Shown: positions 21,308 through 31,370 of the stretch, piece by piece
Position numbering within the stretch: position 1 is the stretch's first letter
How the letters are laid out: each line of letters opens with the position of its first letter
From: Phoronis australis
Taxonomy: Eukaryota; Phoronida; Phoronidae
DNA: 64,000 bases
Reading direction: 5' to 3'
Assembly: GCA_002633005.1 (NCBI GenBank)
Contig: NMRA01000187.1
Location: forward strand, 9,546-73,545
The notes under the pieces: generated by a model
Database searches by the model: none
Told to the model about the DNA's origin: nothing
What the model saw: only the letters and a program-made list of their open reading frames with translations
Program-made: the position numbers and the translations under genes

Positions 21308-21840
21308 ATCTCCTCAATGCCAGTGTCTCCAAGGAGACGGTCCTTGCGAGTTGTTTACAGAACAGGAATGCCTGGAACCAGTTGCAGATTGAATGCAGTG
21401 ATGGCCATTCAGCTGAAGGCTCACATGTCAACTGTACAATTGGTGTTGATGACAACAGGAACTATGAACTTACTGGTGACTTATGTCAGCCGTCCAATGG
21501 TTGGAAATCTGATCATACAATAGTCTCTGCTCAAAGTGATCCTGTGATTGGCTGTTCTCAGCCAGAGCTAGAGCCTTCCAGGTTACATAGCCAAAATGGT
21601 AGTTGTAATTCGGAACAGCTGGTTAGTCCAGCTGTGTTGTTCCCATGTGTCACACAGGCCCTTCAATGGGTCACACAGGGGAGGGACAAGTGTATCCCAC
21701 CCCCCATGGTATCCCTCCCAGCTACACCACGCCAATTGGTGGAAGCAGATCACATTCAAATATTGATCACAGGAAGTCTACATCTAGTTGGTGGTGTCCT
21801 TAAAATTATTGATCCACACTTGAAAGGTGAACGACCCTAG
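21308..21840 (+). CDS. FPGS: Folylpolyglutamate synthase, terminal exon
   Basis: The acceptor ttgtag (21302-21307) gives the correct phase. The product starts LLNASVSKETVLASCL, matching the helix after VFCPN. A long, poorly conserved, serine-rich insert follows, then FPCVTQALQWVTQGRDKCI and finally ILITGSLHLVGGVLKIIDP before TAG at 21838-21840. The SHALQW and VTGSLHLVGGVLK blocks are the C-terminal signature of animal folylpolyglutamate synthase. The insert is of similar extent to the variable linker in vertebrate enzymes. The last codons and the stop lie inside a 45-bp tandem repeat (21805-21939). An ATG at 21262 is upstream of the acceptor and not a start. Confidence 0.9.
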
Positions 21841-21939
21841 TCTAACGGAATTATTGATCCACACTTGAAAGGTGAACGACCCTAGTCTAACGGAATTATT
21901 GATCCACACTTGAAAGGTGAACGACCCTGGTCTAACAGA
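21805..21939 (+). repeat. 45-bp tandem triplication including the FPGS stop codon
   Basis: Three copies start at 21805, 21850 and 21895 (attattgatccacacttgaa and so on). The first encodes the enzyme's IIDPHLKGERP tail and stop; copies two and three lie in the 3' UTR. Copy three has ccctgg instead of ccctag. Confidence 0.95.
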
Positions 21940-22390
21940 AATCTTTCACGAAAAAATAATATTTTTGTAACAACAGTTGACGTGTCTACAATTTCAAAAT
22001 AATAGAGGATATCTTTCTAATGATCAAGGAAAATAATTGTGAGATGTTTTTGTCTTACATACTAGTAATACCTCGCATTTAGATTATCTGTCTACATATC
22101 TTTGCTGTTCTCTCCAAGTGTCCACTTCTCTATGTCTCCATGTCTCTTCCTGTGCATAGTGCATTCCACTTGATAATATGCAGTTTGGTTTCTTATTTAA
22201 TTTCACATAAGAGCCTTGATTTTCCACATATCTAGAGAATGATGGACAAATGTCAAACTATGAGGACACGTGGACATCTAGTAGTACATTGTCACCAGTC
22301 AGACTAGCTGTCCTCAACACCAACAGTTTGCATAACTTAACGTGGCTGTATACTTACTCACTTTGGGTTATCATTGTATTATGTGTTGGA

Positions 22391-22396
22391 AATAAA
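22391..22396 (+). promoter_or_regulatory. Candidate FPGS poly-A signal
   Basis: First clear AATAAA downstream of the FPGS stop, about 550 bases after it, followed by GT-rich sequence. Confidence 0.4.
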
Positions 22397-22399
22397 GTG

Positions 22400-22920
22400 T
22401 ACTCTCTGGTTTATCATTACAAAACTCATGACCACATAATAAACTCCTTGTCTTTATAGTAGATATATGGTGATGCAAACTAGAATAATTTGGTTATCCT
22501 GTGACATGATTGTACCCAATATCAACGTGAATAACACCCCTAGTAACAAACGCGAGGTGATACAGACTTGTCTGTGGCTTTACTTGGCTTGTCTGTCACT
22601 TTACTTGGCTTGCTCTTATTAATTGAAGTTGATGAAACCTGCATTTCTGACATGATTTAGAAACAATCCAAAGTAATCGTCCTAATATGAGAAAGCGTTT
22701 ATTGTAAACAAATGAGCAAGCTCACTTGTGGTCATGTGACTTGGAGTTCATGGATGGTTTACAATTACATTCAGTTTACACACCCTAGGTCTTTCCCACT
22801 CTTCCCTCCAAAGATATAAATTTATGGCGATATTTTTGTAAACTGTATAATCATGTAGGACATGTGTCATTGCTGGTTTGTACAGTCTTGGATTTATAAA
22901 TATAATATGTTGAGACAATC
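22400..22920. other. Non-genic stretch
   Basis: No gene recognised between the putative FPGS 3' end and the tandem repeat that enters the gap. Confidence 0.5.
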
Positions 22921-22924
22921 TAAT

Positions 22925-23140
22925 TGCTCAATCTCAATCCAACTGCACCATATCAATAATTCAAGTGCACCATCTCAATAATAGAATTGCAACATCTCAA
23001 TAATCCTATTCCACCATCTCAATAATCCTATTCCACCATCTCAATAATCCAGTTGCACCATCTCAATAATTCAACTGCGCCATCTCAATAATCCAATTCC
23101 ACCATCTCAATAATCCAACTGCGCCATCTCAATAATCCAA
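22925..23140. repeat. ~22-bp tandem repeat running into the gap
   Basis: About ten copies of ccatctcaataatccaattc-like units with small length changes. The array continues to the first N. Confidence 0.9.
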
Positions 23141-23794
23141 NNNNNNNNNNNNNNNNNNNNNNNNNNNNNNNNNNNNNNNNNNNNNNNNNNNNNNNNNNNN
23201 NNNNNNNNNNNNNNNNNNNNNNNNNNNNNNNNNNNNNNNNNNNNNNNNNNNNNNNNNNNNNNNNNNNNNNNNNNNNNNNNNNNNNNNNNNNNNNNNNNNN
23301 NNNNNNNNNNNNNNNNNNNNNNNNNNNNNNNNNNNNNNNNNNNNNNNNNNNNNNNNNNNNNNNNNNNNNNNNNNNNNNNNNNNNNNNNNNNNNNNNNNNN
23401 NNNNNNNNNNNNNNNNNNNNNNNNNNNNNNNNNNNNNNNNNNNNNNNNNNNNNNNNNNNNNNNNNNNNNNNNNNNNNNNNNNNNNNNNNNNNNNNNNNNN
23501 NNNNNNNNNNNNNNNNNNNNNNNNNNNNNNNNNNNNNNNNNNNNNNNNNNNNNNNNNNNNNNNNNNNNNNNNNNNNNNNNNNNNNNNNNNNNNNNNNNNN
23601 NNNNNNNNNNNNNNNNNNNNNNNNNNNNNNNNNNNNNNNNNNNNNNNNNNNNNNNNNNNNNNNNNNNNNNNNNNNNNNNNNNNNNNNNNNNNNNNNNNNN
23701 NNNNNNNNNNNNNNNNNNNNNNNNNNNNNNNNNNNNNNNNNNNNNNNNNNNNNNNNNNNNNNNNNNNNNNNNNNNNNNNNNNNNNNNNNNNNNN
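23141..23794. other. Assembly gap (654 N)
   Basis: Unsequenced. It abuts a tandem repeat, which probably caused the break. Confidence 1.
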
Positions 23795-25163
23795 CCTATA
23801 CCGACACCCGTTTCGTGGAGTTTTTAACATAAATGAAACAGTACTACGTGTAGTACACGTAACCTAAATAAGCAGTTCTCTGTCTATCAATCAGCAGACA
23901 TTTTACTGTCGCGTTTTCTGGCATTAAGAAAATTCCACCGACGAGCCTGTTCCCATTAGTCGGTAAATATAGGATTACAACAAATAAAAATTTGCTGTCA
24001 ATGAAGAAAAGTCTTCTTTAGTAAATTATTGCCACAACAGTGCAGAACCTCGCAGACTTCAAACGAAAAACTTGATGGAAGAGTTCACCAAGGTTACAAA
24101 GGCCCTACTCCGAAGGTTCATTACAAGACTATGTCATTTATCAGGAAATTGAGGAAAACATGGAGCCGTAGAGTCATCGTCGTGTATACCGTACTTCTAT
24201 GCTGCCGATCGAGTTTTAAAGCGGCGAGTGCGCTACGGAAAAATGGCGGACGTTTGCGAAATATGATCAACAGGTCCAGCGTTTTAGAAATTCGAATCAC
24301 CCTAAGTGCAATGGTGTCTACAACCCTGCATTCGGAGTTGTTATGGAGTTGGAAAAGGTCAGCAAACACTGAAGCATTTTCCCGAGACGTTGATGGTTAC
24401 GGTCTTATTGCTGGTAGTGGATATGGGAAACTTTTATTGTGGATGTCGGGCATGAGCTGTCTTACTACATCTCTTGTAGCCGCGTCTGACTACAGGGATA
24501 AGTTAAAAGCCGTTTGCATAATACACTTTATTATTTAGTTGGAAGCGATGAAAAGTGTCCGAACAAGCGTTGAAAAGGAGAAACCGAAAAGCAGTTGTCT
24601 GTAATGAAGAAAAACTCACAGAGTACTCGGTAAGCAAGCGTAATTAACAAGCACTATATACCAAGAGCGTTAGAAAAACTCGCGACAATGACTCTATGAC
24701 AGGCAAATACTACATGTACCTCGCTAATACACAATTAACTGGAACCCGTACTATCTATTCTACAACTGGAAACCATTACCATGCACAAACAACTGCCTAA
24801 CTGCGACCCGTAACTACTTATTCTATGAACCGGGTACCGCGCAACATATAAGCCAAACAAGCAGCTGAATGAAACTATACGTAAACCACAAGCGTCCTCA
24901 GCTTCTGATCGTCCCCAATACACTACATATAACACTACAAGGTATGAGACTCCCGACTAGAAATTCCACGGGTGCTTCACTTCAGCCGTCCATAGCTAGC
25001 AAATATAAAACTCAATAAATTTACACAAAACAGAGGTTCAACAAACCACGAAGAATTGTTATTTCTCCCAATGCCATTCACGGTGTCCTGTTACGGCGAC
25101 TTCGTAAGACATTCGCAGTCAAAGAACAAAAATGTTCACAAGAAGCCCCCACACACTTTCATC

Positions 25164-25322
25164 GTGGGCCGCTCGAGGTCAAGGACGGTACGGAAATTGC
25201 TGGTGAGTTACGGAAGTACTCAATAGTTTTTCTACTGGCGGCTAAGTGTAGAGTTATCGACATCGTGACTTTACGTGACAAACCGGCAATTTCCGTACCG
25301 TCCTTGACCTCGAGCGGCCCAC
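25164..25322. mobile_element. Short element with perfect 37-bp inverted arms
   Basis: Left arm 25164-25200 (gtgggccgctcgaggtcaag and so on) is exactly inverted at 25286-25322, with an 85-base spacer. No clear target duplication. MITE or foldback type. Confidence 0.75.
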
Positions 25323-25656
25323 TATTAAACAGTTGTACTTAAATTGTGCCCACTCTTCATTATTATGTAACGGGGGCGGTATCTACGACCAAGGCGCCCC
25401 GATTTTACGAGCCCGGTGCGGACTGAGGGTGATATTGAAAACTAAAAGTTGGTGAATAATACATAGGTTTATTGCCAGAATATATAACTACAATATTTCA
25501 CACTTACAAGCAATCCAGTTGTTCCATGATTTAGTATCGCAGCGTTGTGATTTATACAGCTCTGATACACGGGCAAGCCAGTCGCTGATTAATAGTTGTG
25601 TGTGCAAGAACGGGGCAATTTGGTTACTCAGATCCGAAAGGTGAGATGCAATCAAG

Positions 25657-25722
25657 CTCGGGAGGAGCCCGAGAATTGCATGGGGCTAAACTATTGGCAA
25701 CCAAGTTCGGGAGGAGCCCGAA
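25657..25722 (+). other. Two covarying AGGAG-loop hairpins
   Basis: CTCGGG-AGGAG-CCCGAG at 25657-25673 and TTCGGG-AGGAG-CCCGAA at 25706-25722, each preceded by caag. The outer pair changes from C-G to T-A, preserving the stem. Confidence 0.5.
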
Positions 25723-26466
25723 AGCAGCCCAAACAGTTGCAATTTGGTGTGAGTGAAGGTGTACATGTTTGCTTCTTGAACTCTGCGACTGGACTCCTCG
25801 TGTCTGACAGAGACAAAGCTTAAGTACTCAATTTCAACCAATCAGACACGATCTGAAGGGCAAGGCCCATAGCTCCTAGCTTCTGACCATATTTGGCCAT
25901 GTCCAAAGGACTCAGCATCATAGGAAAATTCCATACGTAATACACTGCTTGACCACTAGAGGGCGCGTATATCTTACTTACATAATCATGTTCAGGGCAC
26001 TCCTGTTACAATTATGACTGACAAAAGCTAGAATATTTATGCAGTCGGTGGAACCGTAATTGCAAGAGATTCCTAATCTTCAGTTTGACTATAACCAAAT
26101 TTGAGCTTTTTTATAATTTATGATTGAGTTCTGAAAGGGATTAAATTAAAAGTAATGACGCGTTTAATATTGTTCACTGTGAATCATTAAGCGTAGCTAA
26201 TATTTAAAGTTCAGAGCGGGATTCATAATTAATTAAACTAAATTAAGTTTCGCTGGCCATCAAAATCTACCATTGTTTTGGTACATATACTTCAAGTTAA
26301 AAAAATAACATAAAAAGATATTAACCCGTTCTCGGTAAGAAAAAACAAGTGGGCAGGGGTATTGAAAACGAAACAACTAAAACCAGTATGAAACATTTAA
26401 AACCTTCGTTTGTTTTGGAAGTGGCACTTGGTCTGTTTAGCCATTTTGTAATATTTGAAATGTAAC

Positions 26467-26540
26467 TGTAGGAACAACAACGCTAATGGAACCGGAACTC
26501 AATATATTTATCTCTAAGTCTAAAGAGCTGTAATACTACA
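26467..26540 (-). repeat. 3' LTR of the gypsy element
   Basis: 74 bp, TG...CA ends, next to the purine tract at about 26541-26551. Nearly identical to 28426-28499. Confidence 0.85.
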
Positions 26541-26637
26541 TCTCCTCCCAAGATAGTTTAAGAATATGTGTAAACGCTTTAAGCAATAAATGTCTTGAAC
26601 TATGTTAATGTCTTAATCACTAAGCGCTGAAAATTAA

Positions 26638-27951
26638 TCAAATGTTCAGAGGTTCAGGCGATCCACTGGTTTTATAACCCGTTGAGAACGTCGTAGTTGT
26701 TGGGTCTGTGGGGTGTCTTACGGTAGGTGGGGTTGATGCCGGGTTTGAAAATGGTTTGGGGGTCGTCTCTTTTGGTATAAAATTCTCTGGTGAGGCATTT
26801 TTCATATTTCCGGTATGAATCAACGCTGACCGGTTACGGCGAATTGTAGCACCGAACTCTGTGACGACAAGGTAAGATCTCGGGTTTGTCGAACTCTCTT
26901 TCACTTCACCGTGTTTGTCTTGATCGCGCACCCAGACTTGGTCTCCAACACCTAATACTGGTAGGGACATAGTTCGGTGTCTGTGGTCGAAGTTTGCTTT
27001 GTTCTTTGAGTTAAGCCGAGTTTCTTTCGCCCTTACGGACTGATCATCGATAGAATTGTGAAGAAGTGCTTTAGGCATGATCGGCAAAGTTGTTCGGAGC
27101 CGTCGGGACATGAGTAGTTGACTCGGAGACTTTCCATTGTGAATAGGCGTCGATCTGTATGCCAGGAAACCTAGGTGAGGATCAGTATTCTTTTTCAATA
27201 TGTTCTTTGCAGTTTGGACTGCGCGCTCGGCTTCTCCGTTGCACTGAGGGTAGAGAGGTGAGGATGTAACATGAACGAAGCCGTAGTCTTTGGCAAACAT
27301 GTCAAAGCTTTCACAAGCATACTGGGGGCCATTGTCGGATATAACAATGTCTGGTATTCCATGTGTACTGAATATTGACTTGAGTGCTTCAATCGTGTGT
27401 TGCGCAGTTGTCTGGCTAAGTCTTCGAACTTCGATCCATCTGGAGAAGTAGTCTACCACAAGGACGTAGTGTTGTTTGTTCAGTTCGAACAAGTCGGTTC
27501 CAATTCGTTCCCAGGGTCGGGAAGGAAAAGATGAAGGCAACAAGGGCTCCTTCGTCTCTGGTCTGTGAAGAGCACAGGTTAGGCACTGTTTACACATTGC
27601 CTCAATCTGTGTACTGATGCGTGGCCACCAAACAGATTCCATGGCTCTTGCTCGGCACTTCGTTATCCCTAGATGACCTTGGTGGATTTGGTTTAGCACC
27701 TCCAACTGCATCGACTGGGGAATAACAATACGGTCGTTGTACATCAGTAGTCCATCTATGATGGTGAGATGTTGCTTTTTCTCGTAGTAAGGTTTCAGTA
27801 GCGTATCTGCAGAGAAAGCAGGCCAACCATTTTGGCAGTACTTGATGACTTCACCACATGTTGCATCGCTACGTTGTGCTTCTTTGATCTGATTCAGACG
27901 ACCTTGTGTTGCAGGTAAGTATTTAACTGTATACTCAGCTAGTTTATGCAA
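26638..27951 (-). CDS. Gypsy integrase (3' part of pol)
   Basis: A 437-residue open frame. Residues about 80-135 form the H2C2 zinc-binding domain (HQGHLGITKCRA ... CKQCLTC). The DDE core follows: Asp in RIGTDLFELN, Asp in IVISDNGPQY and Glu in CNGEAERAVQ. A GPY/F-like segment lies around GDQVWVRDQDKHGEV, then a proline- and threonine-rich tail. Integrase joins the reverse-transcribed element to host DNA. The frame is uninterrupted, so insertion was fairly recent, but without reverse transcriptase the copy cannot move by itself. The apparent start MHKLAEY is not a true start; in intact relatives this is the middle of a polyprotein. Confidence 0.92.
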   Translation of the reverse strand: MHKLAEYTVKYLPATQGRLNQIKEAQRSDATCGEVIKYCQNGWPAFSADTLLKPYYEKKQHLTIIDGLLMYNDRIVIPQSMQLEVLNQIHQGHLGITKCRARAMESVWWPRISTQIEAMCKQCLTCALHRPETKEPLLPSSFPSRPWERIGTDLFELNKQHYVLVVDYFSRWIEVRRLSQTTAQHTIEALKSIFSTHGIPDIVISDNGPQYACESFDMFAKDYGFVHVTSSPLYPQCNGEAERAVQTAKNILKKNTDPHLGFLAYRSTPIHNGKSPSQLLMSRRLRTTLPIMPKALLHNSIDDQSVRAKETRLNSKNKANFDHRHRTMSLPVLGVGDQVWVRDQDKHGEVKESSTNPRSYLVVTEFGATIRRNRSALIHTGNMKNASPENFIPKETTPKPFSNPASTPPTVRHPTDPTTTTFSTGYKTSGSPEPLNI

Positions 27952-27954
27952 TAA

Positions 27955-28426
27955 AATTCTAAGTTAAGGGCTAAAATGAGCCGTCAGTGGAATAAAGTTA
28001 CAAATAATCATTAAAATACTAACTTTAACATTCTCAATTAGTTGAGTTTTGGATTAGAGTTATTGAATTTGAAATATAGGTTGCTTGCTCAAACTTGAAG
28101 TTTCACCTACGTCAGGCGTACAAGTTGAAGCACAACAGAAATCCGCCATGTTTACTATTTCAGGTCCTTGAATTCAGAGTTTTGAGATTGTTTTGGAAAT
28201 TCCATCGCCAAATCACCACTCACGAAGACAGTTAATGGGATCTAGGAAAGATAAGGCTTCGAAGGTTTATGCAACACCAGACTGAGGGAGGTGCACGCAG
28301 ATTTTATTTGGATTTTGGACGGTTGAAGTTGGGAGTCTCGGCTTTGCAAAGTTTAAGTGTCCAACCTTTATGTTTTCTTATATATATATATTGTGACGTC
28401 ATTTGCGATAAACCCAAGCGCCTGTG
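27955..28426 (-). mobile_element. Fragment of the 8-bp-TSD transposon inside the gypsy element
   Basis: About 470 bp, nearly identical to 34857-35330 in inverted orientation, ending in the same CACAGGCGCTTGGG terminus at 28426. The opposite terminus is absent. It sits exactly between the 5' LTR and the integrase frame, so a deletion has fused the transposon to pol. Confidence 0.85.
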
Positions 28427-28499
28427 GTAGGAACAACAACGCTAATGGAACCGGAACTCAATATATTTATCTCTAAGTCTAAAGAGCTATAATACTACA
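28426..28499 (-). repeat. 5' LTR of the gypsy element
   Basis: Matches 26467-26540 over about 73 bases. Its inner end is altered by the adjoining transposon fragment. Confidence 0.8.
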
Positions 28500-28559
28500 G
28501 TAACAAGTTAAATCTCTCTCCACAGTTACACGTTGTGTAATGACAGAGAGAACCAATGT

Positions 28560-28859
28560 AATTACAACCTCCATTGTTGAGATTGCAGTGTTAACTATTA
28601 CTTTGCTCATATCCATACCAATACTAAGGGCGTGCATCATGAAAGTTGCCTTGGCTAAGGGAATCTGAGCAGCGACCAGTGTAAGTGAGAACTTCTCCAC
28701 CTGGCGGCGCCTGAAAAAATCGACTGCCAGCAGACTTTGCAGGACATCTGCCACAACAAACGGGCAGTCCCTAACCTTCCACCTCCAAAGGAACACGTCG
28801 ATTACCTCAGCCTTGAGGCCCCGACGGTGGTAATTGACCTTTGTATATTCTTGATTCAC
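28560..28859 (-). pseudogene. Retroelement protease/RT-junction fragment
   Basis: Outside the gypsy element's target duplication, the minus strand reads FLWRWKVRDCPFVVADVLQS, then LLAVDFFRRRQVEKFSLTLV. This resembles the end of a Ty3/gypsy protease, where (F/W)xVADVxxPILGADFL precedes reverse transcriptase. GAD has become AVD and neighbouring motifs are lost, so it is an old unrelated insertion. The match is short and could be overstated. Confidence 0.4.
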
Positions 28860-29094
28860 TACTGGTAGTCACAGGGAAGCCCCACGAATTTGCGGTCCTT
28901 CGGGTATTAGACTCCCGCGAAGTACACCAGAGAAAGGAGTGTTGCATCGGCTATAAAGGTGACCCATGGGCCCTCGACCGTTACCGTCGATCCGTACCGC
29001 CGGCAGGTTCTTGTACCTCGGTTCTTCTGCGTGTTATATCTCATGTAGTAGTGCCATAAGTATCATATGTATGGGCAGCGAAAAGGTTCAAAAT

Positions 29095-29380
29095 ATACAC
29101 CAGTGCCAAATAAACAAGTGGTTTGACAAACAGACAAGTGGTTTGCTATCCAGACAACGGTGAATCGTCAAATAAACAGGTCAAGAATGCTATGGTTTTC
29201 CAAACAGACAAGTCAACTTTGCAGATTTTGCCGGATAAACAAGTGCCTACTGTTGAACAAACAAGTAAGTTGGCAAATGATTGAGTAGGTTACCAAACAG
29301 ACAAGTAACCTTGTAGGCTCAACTTGTCGAACAGACAAGTCATATGTTAAACGAACAAGACAAACACGGCAAACCAACAG
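29095..29380 (+). repeat. Irregular array of AAACAGACAAGT motifs (copy A)
   Basis: About ten copies of (a)aacaracaagt with unequal unrelated spacers of roughly 10-40 bases. A similar block with the same spacer order lies at 52310-52575, and an inverted diverged one at 34195-34410. The sequence before it (tatgggcagcgaaaa) also matches 52298. Confidence 0.75.
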
Positions 29381-29384
29381 AGGG

Positions 29385-29758
29385 CGCCACTTGAAAACGA
29401 ATGACGTCACGGAGTCTCAATCTGACTGATCCCCAAACCTGCATTATGTTATTGTTATTTCCCTTGGGATGGGATAAAGCTGGTGAGGCTTTGCTGCGCA
29501 TTTACTAGGTAAGCCAACTGCTTTGCGCCACTGGACGCTTTGTAGCTGAAAGGTAAGATCATGACTATTTCTGCTTTATTCTCTAGAATTTGCATTGCAA
29601 TCAATAAAATAGAGTAAAACAACTGCTGAATTGTTAAGAAGCAACACCTTTCATATTTTGTTTTTTGTTTTGGCAGACATCAACCTGAGTCAGATAATAC
29701 AGTTTGTGTTCATTTTGTGAGATTAAATGATAAATGATAAGGGGTATCTGTTTTACAG
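29385..29758. other. Non-genic stretch
   Basis: Nothing recognised between the motif array and the candidate exon at 29759. Confidence 0.4.
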
Positions 29759-29960
29759 TCGTATTTAGCCATCTTGTCGAACTTAAGTTTTCCATTCCTA
29801 ACCTCAGACCAACAAGTGAGGTCAACGGTTGTGTTATATTGGAGGTAGCGCAATATACTTCAAGTTCTGCATGCGCCGCAATCCCCGAGCTTCCGTCTCA
29901 GAGTCAGGTCCGGGGTTTTGTACAAGGCCGGTTCATGGTAACCCCTGAACTTATAGATAC
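29759..29960 (+). CDS. Candidate internal exon, unknown protein
   Basis: A tctgttttacag acceptor and a GTAAAT donor bound an open 202-base segment. The product includes FSHLVELKFSIPNLRPTSEV and RGFVQGRFMVTPELID, which looks protein-like (alternating hydrophobics, no low complexity). No family recognised. Its phase does not fit directly to the candidate exon at 30824, so an intervening exon would be needed if they share a gene. Confidence 0.3.
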
Positions 29961-30823
29961 GTAAATGTATGCATGCGTTTATGTTAAATTTGAATGTAGA
30001 TATTTATGCGTGTATGTATTCATGTATATGTATATGTATTCAGGCTTTTGAAAATGAAAGAATATAGCCGTTACTTGCCTTCGTGTTAAATTGTATTTCA
30101 GAAAATAGCCTTTGCTATGCAATTCAGAGTTGAATACCAGTTATACAACGAATGAAGACGCTAGTGTGTCCGACCATTTTGTGATGGAATTAATTAAGGC
30201 TATCAGAGAAAAACTTTGGAACACCCGGCCAGTAGCCGAATCCACGGAAACCGGATGATGAGACCGAATAGTATCTTTTACATCATTGTTTCATGGAGAC
30301 CATTCAGTGTGCGCTGCCCTGATTCGCTGATTCTTGGAACAGTTACAGCATTCGAACGGAAAACAATAAATCTCCAACTCAACTGTTTATGAGTGGTCTG
30401 CATAGAATGAGATAAGTCAACTACCTGATTCCAAATGAGTACTTCGAAACGTTCTGAGGTGAGAGTAAAAGCCTTCGTGACCTATATTTTTAATTGTTGC
30501 AGATGTGCTCAGAATTATTCGCTCTGTAGCTAAACGAGTGGCTTCATTTGGTTTTTTCGTTCACTACATAATAGTGCAACAACTTTATTTGTCTTTGGCA
30601 TTTTAGACAACACAAATTCCTTGCAGACATCTTTCACGGTGTCAGTATGCCAGCAATGGTGTCGTATCTACGTTTGCACTTTAATACTTTTTACATAAAT
30701 GAACGCTTACGACTAACGATGAACCATGTGCGTCAGCTTAACAAACACTGTGACTGTTGTTTTTGGTACGTCCCATGAATTTTGCTTTAGTGAGTTTGAT
30801 TTGGTCACTTTATTTCTTGACAG
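29961..30823. other. Non-genic or intronic stretch
   Basis: Tgtatg-rich near 30000. No exon recognised. Confidence 0.4.
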
Positions 30824-31012
30824 GCTGGAGTCTCAGAATTTGATATCGACGCTACTACACCGCCTGCGCCACACAATAATGAAGAAGGTGTAGTTGTACA
30901 GAGTATTCAAAGTCCCCTAACGGAAGAACAGATGGTGTTGTTGAATGACCAGATAGAAGCCATTCAACTAAGGAAATCTCCAACCTTATTCACAAAAATT
31001 GGCCATTTGTAA
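30824..31012 (+). CDS. Candidate terminal exon, unknown protein
   Basis: A tttatttcttgacag acceptor is followed by 62 codons and TAA. The product has an acidic proline-containing stretch (EFDIDATTPPAPHNNEEG) and an amphipathic end (LTEEQMVLLNDQIEAIQLRK). Codon use and composition look coding and the acceptor is strong. The family is not recognised. Upstream exons would be on the plus strand to the left, possibly including 29759-29960. Confidence 0.4.
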   Translation, partial: AGVSEFDIDATTPPAPHNNEEGVVVQSIQSPLTEEQMVLLNDQIEAIQLRKSPTLFTKIGHL

Positions 31013-31193
31013 AATATTTCACGTGTGTCTAGCAAAATACTTTACATTCATTCTCGGGGAACTCCAAATACAAAATATACACTGAAAGCTAGAAAAAATA
31101 AGATTTAACAGAACCACCTTGGAACGGCACAATGTACTTTTGTTATGCATTGGCAGTCAGACACGACATATAGCCTCGAATACATTAAATTGC

Positions 31194-31370
31194 ATGAGGA
31201 TTTTGTTGTTTCTTGTACTGTACTCTTTCTTGCTTGAAACACCGCAACTTGGGGTTTTTTCACGGGCGTCGAAGAATGCATTAGTGAGGGACACGTCCAT
31301 TAGCGAAGCCAAACTATGTATTAACATGTTAGACAAGGCGAACAGTGATCAAGGCTATGAAATGTCTTAA
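31194..31370 (+). CDS. Small frame with signal-peptide-like start
   Basis: A 58-residue frame from ATG. MRILLFLVLYSFLLETPQLG is a basic-then-hydrophobic leader, followed by a polar remainder (SKNALVRDTSISEAKLCINM). It could be a secreted peptide or first exon. There is only one cysteine and no relative is known to me, so chance is a strong alternative. Confidence 0.2.
   Translation: MRILLFLVLYSFLLETPQLGVFSRASKNALVRDTSISEAKLCINMLDKANSDQGYEMS

Larger units (their letters stand above)
23795..26460. other. Non-genic stretch with an inverted repeat and paired hairpins
   Basis: Frames such as the one at 24029-24538 are open but lack domain character or an ATG. It contains the inverted repeat at 25164-25322 and the hairpins at 25657-25722. 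The phrase cctcagcttctgatcgtccc at about 24895 recurs near 33789. Confidence 0.45.
26467..28499 (-). mobile_element. Ty3/gypsy LTR retrotransposon, internally replaced
   Basis: The element reads on the minus strand. 74-bp direct repeats (26467-26540 and 28426-28499) begin TGTAGTATTA on that strand and end near TTCCTAC. GTAAC is duplicated outside them (26462-26466 and 28500-28504). A purine tract (ttgggaggaga) abuts the 3' repeat as the plus-strand primer should. Only the integrase end of pol survives. Gag, protease, reverse transcriptase, RNase H and the primer-binding site are missing; in their place lies a DNA-transposon fragment (27955-28426). Confidence 0.85.

Noticed and set aside
23129-23830. 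233-codon frame across the assembly gap
   Set aside because: It consists almost wholly of unknown bases.
24029-24538. 169-codon plus-strand frame as a gene
   Set aside because: It has no ATG at its start, no recognised motif and protein-unlike composition, with a competing frame on the other strand.
29095-29380. CRISPR-like array
   Set aside because: The motif is only 10-12 bp, spacers are irregular, the context is animal nuclear DNA and no cas gene is present.
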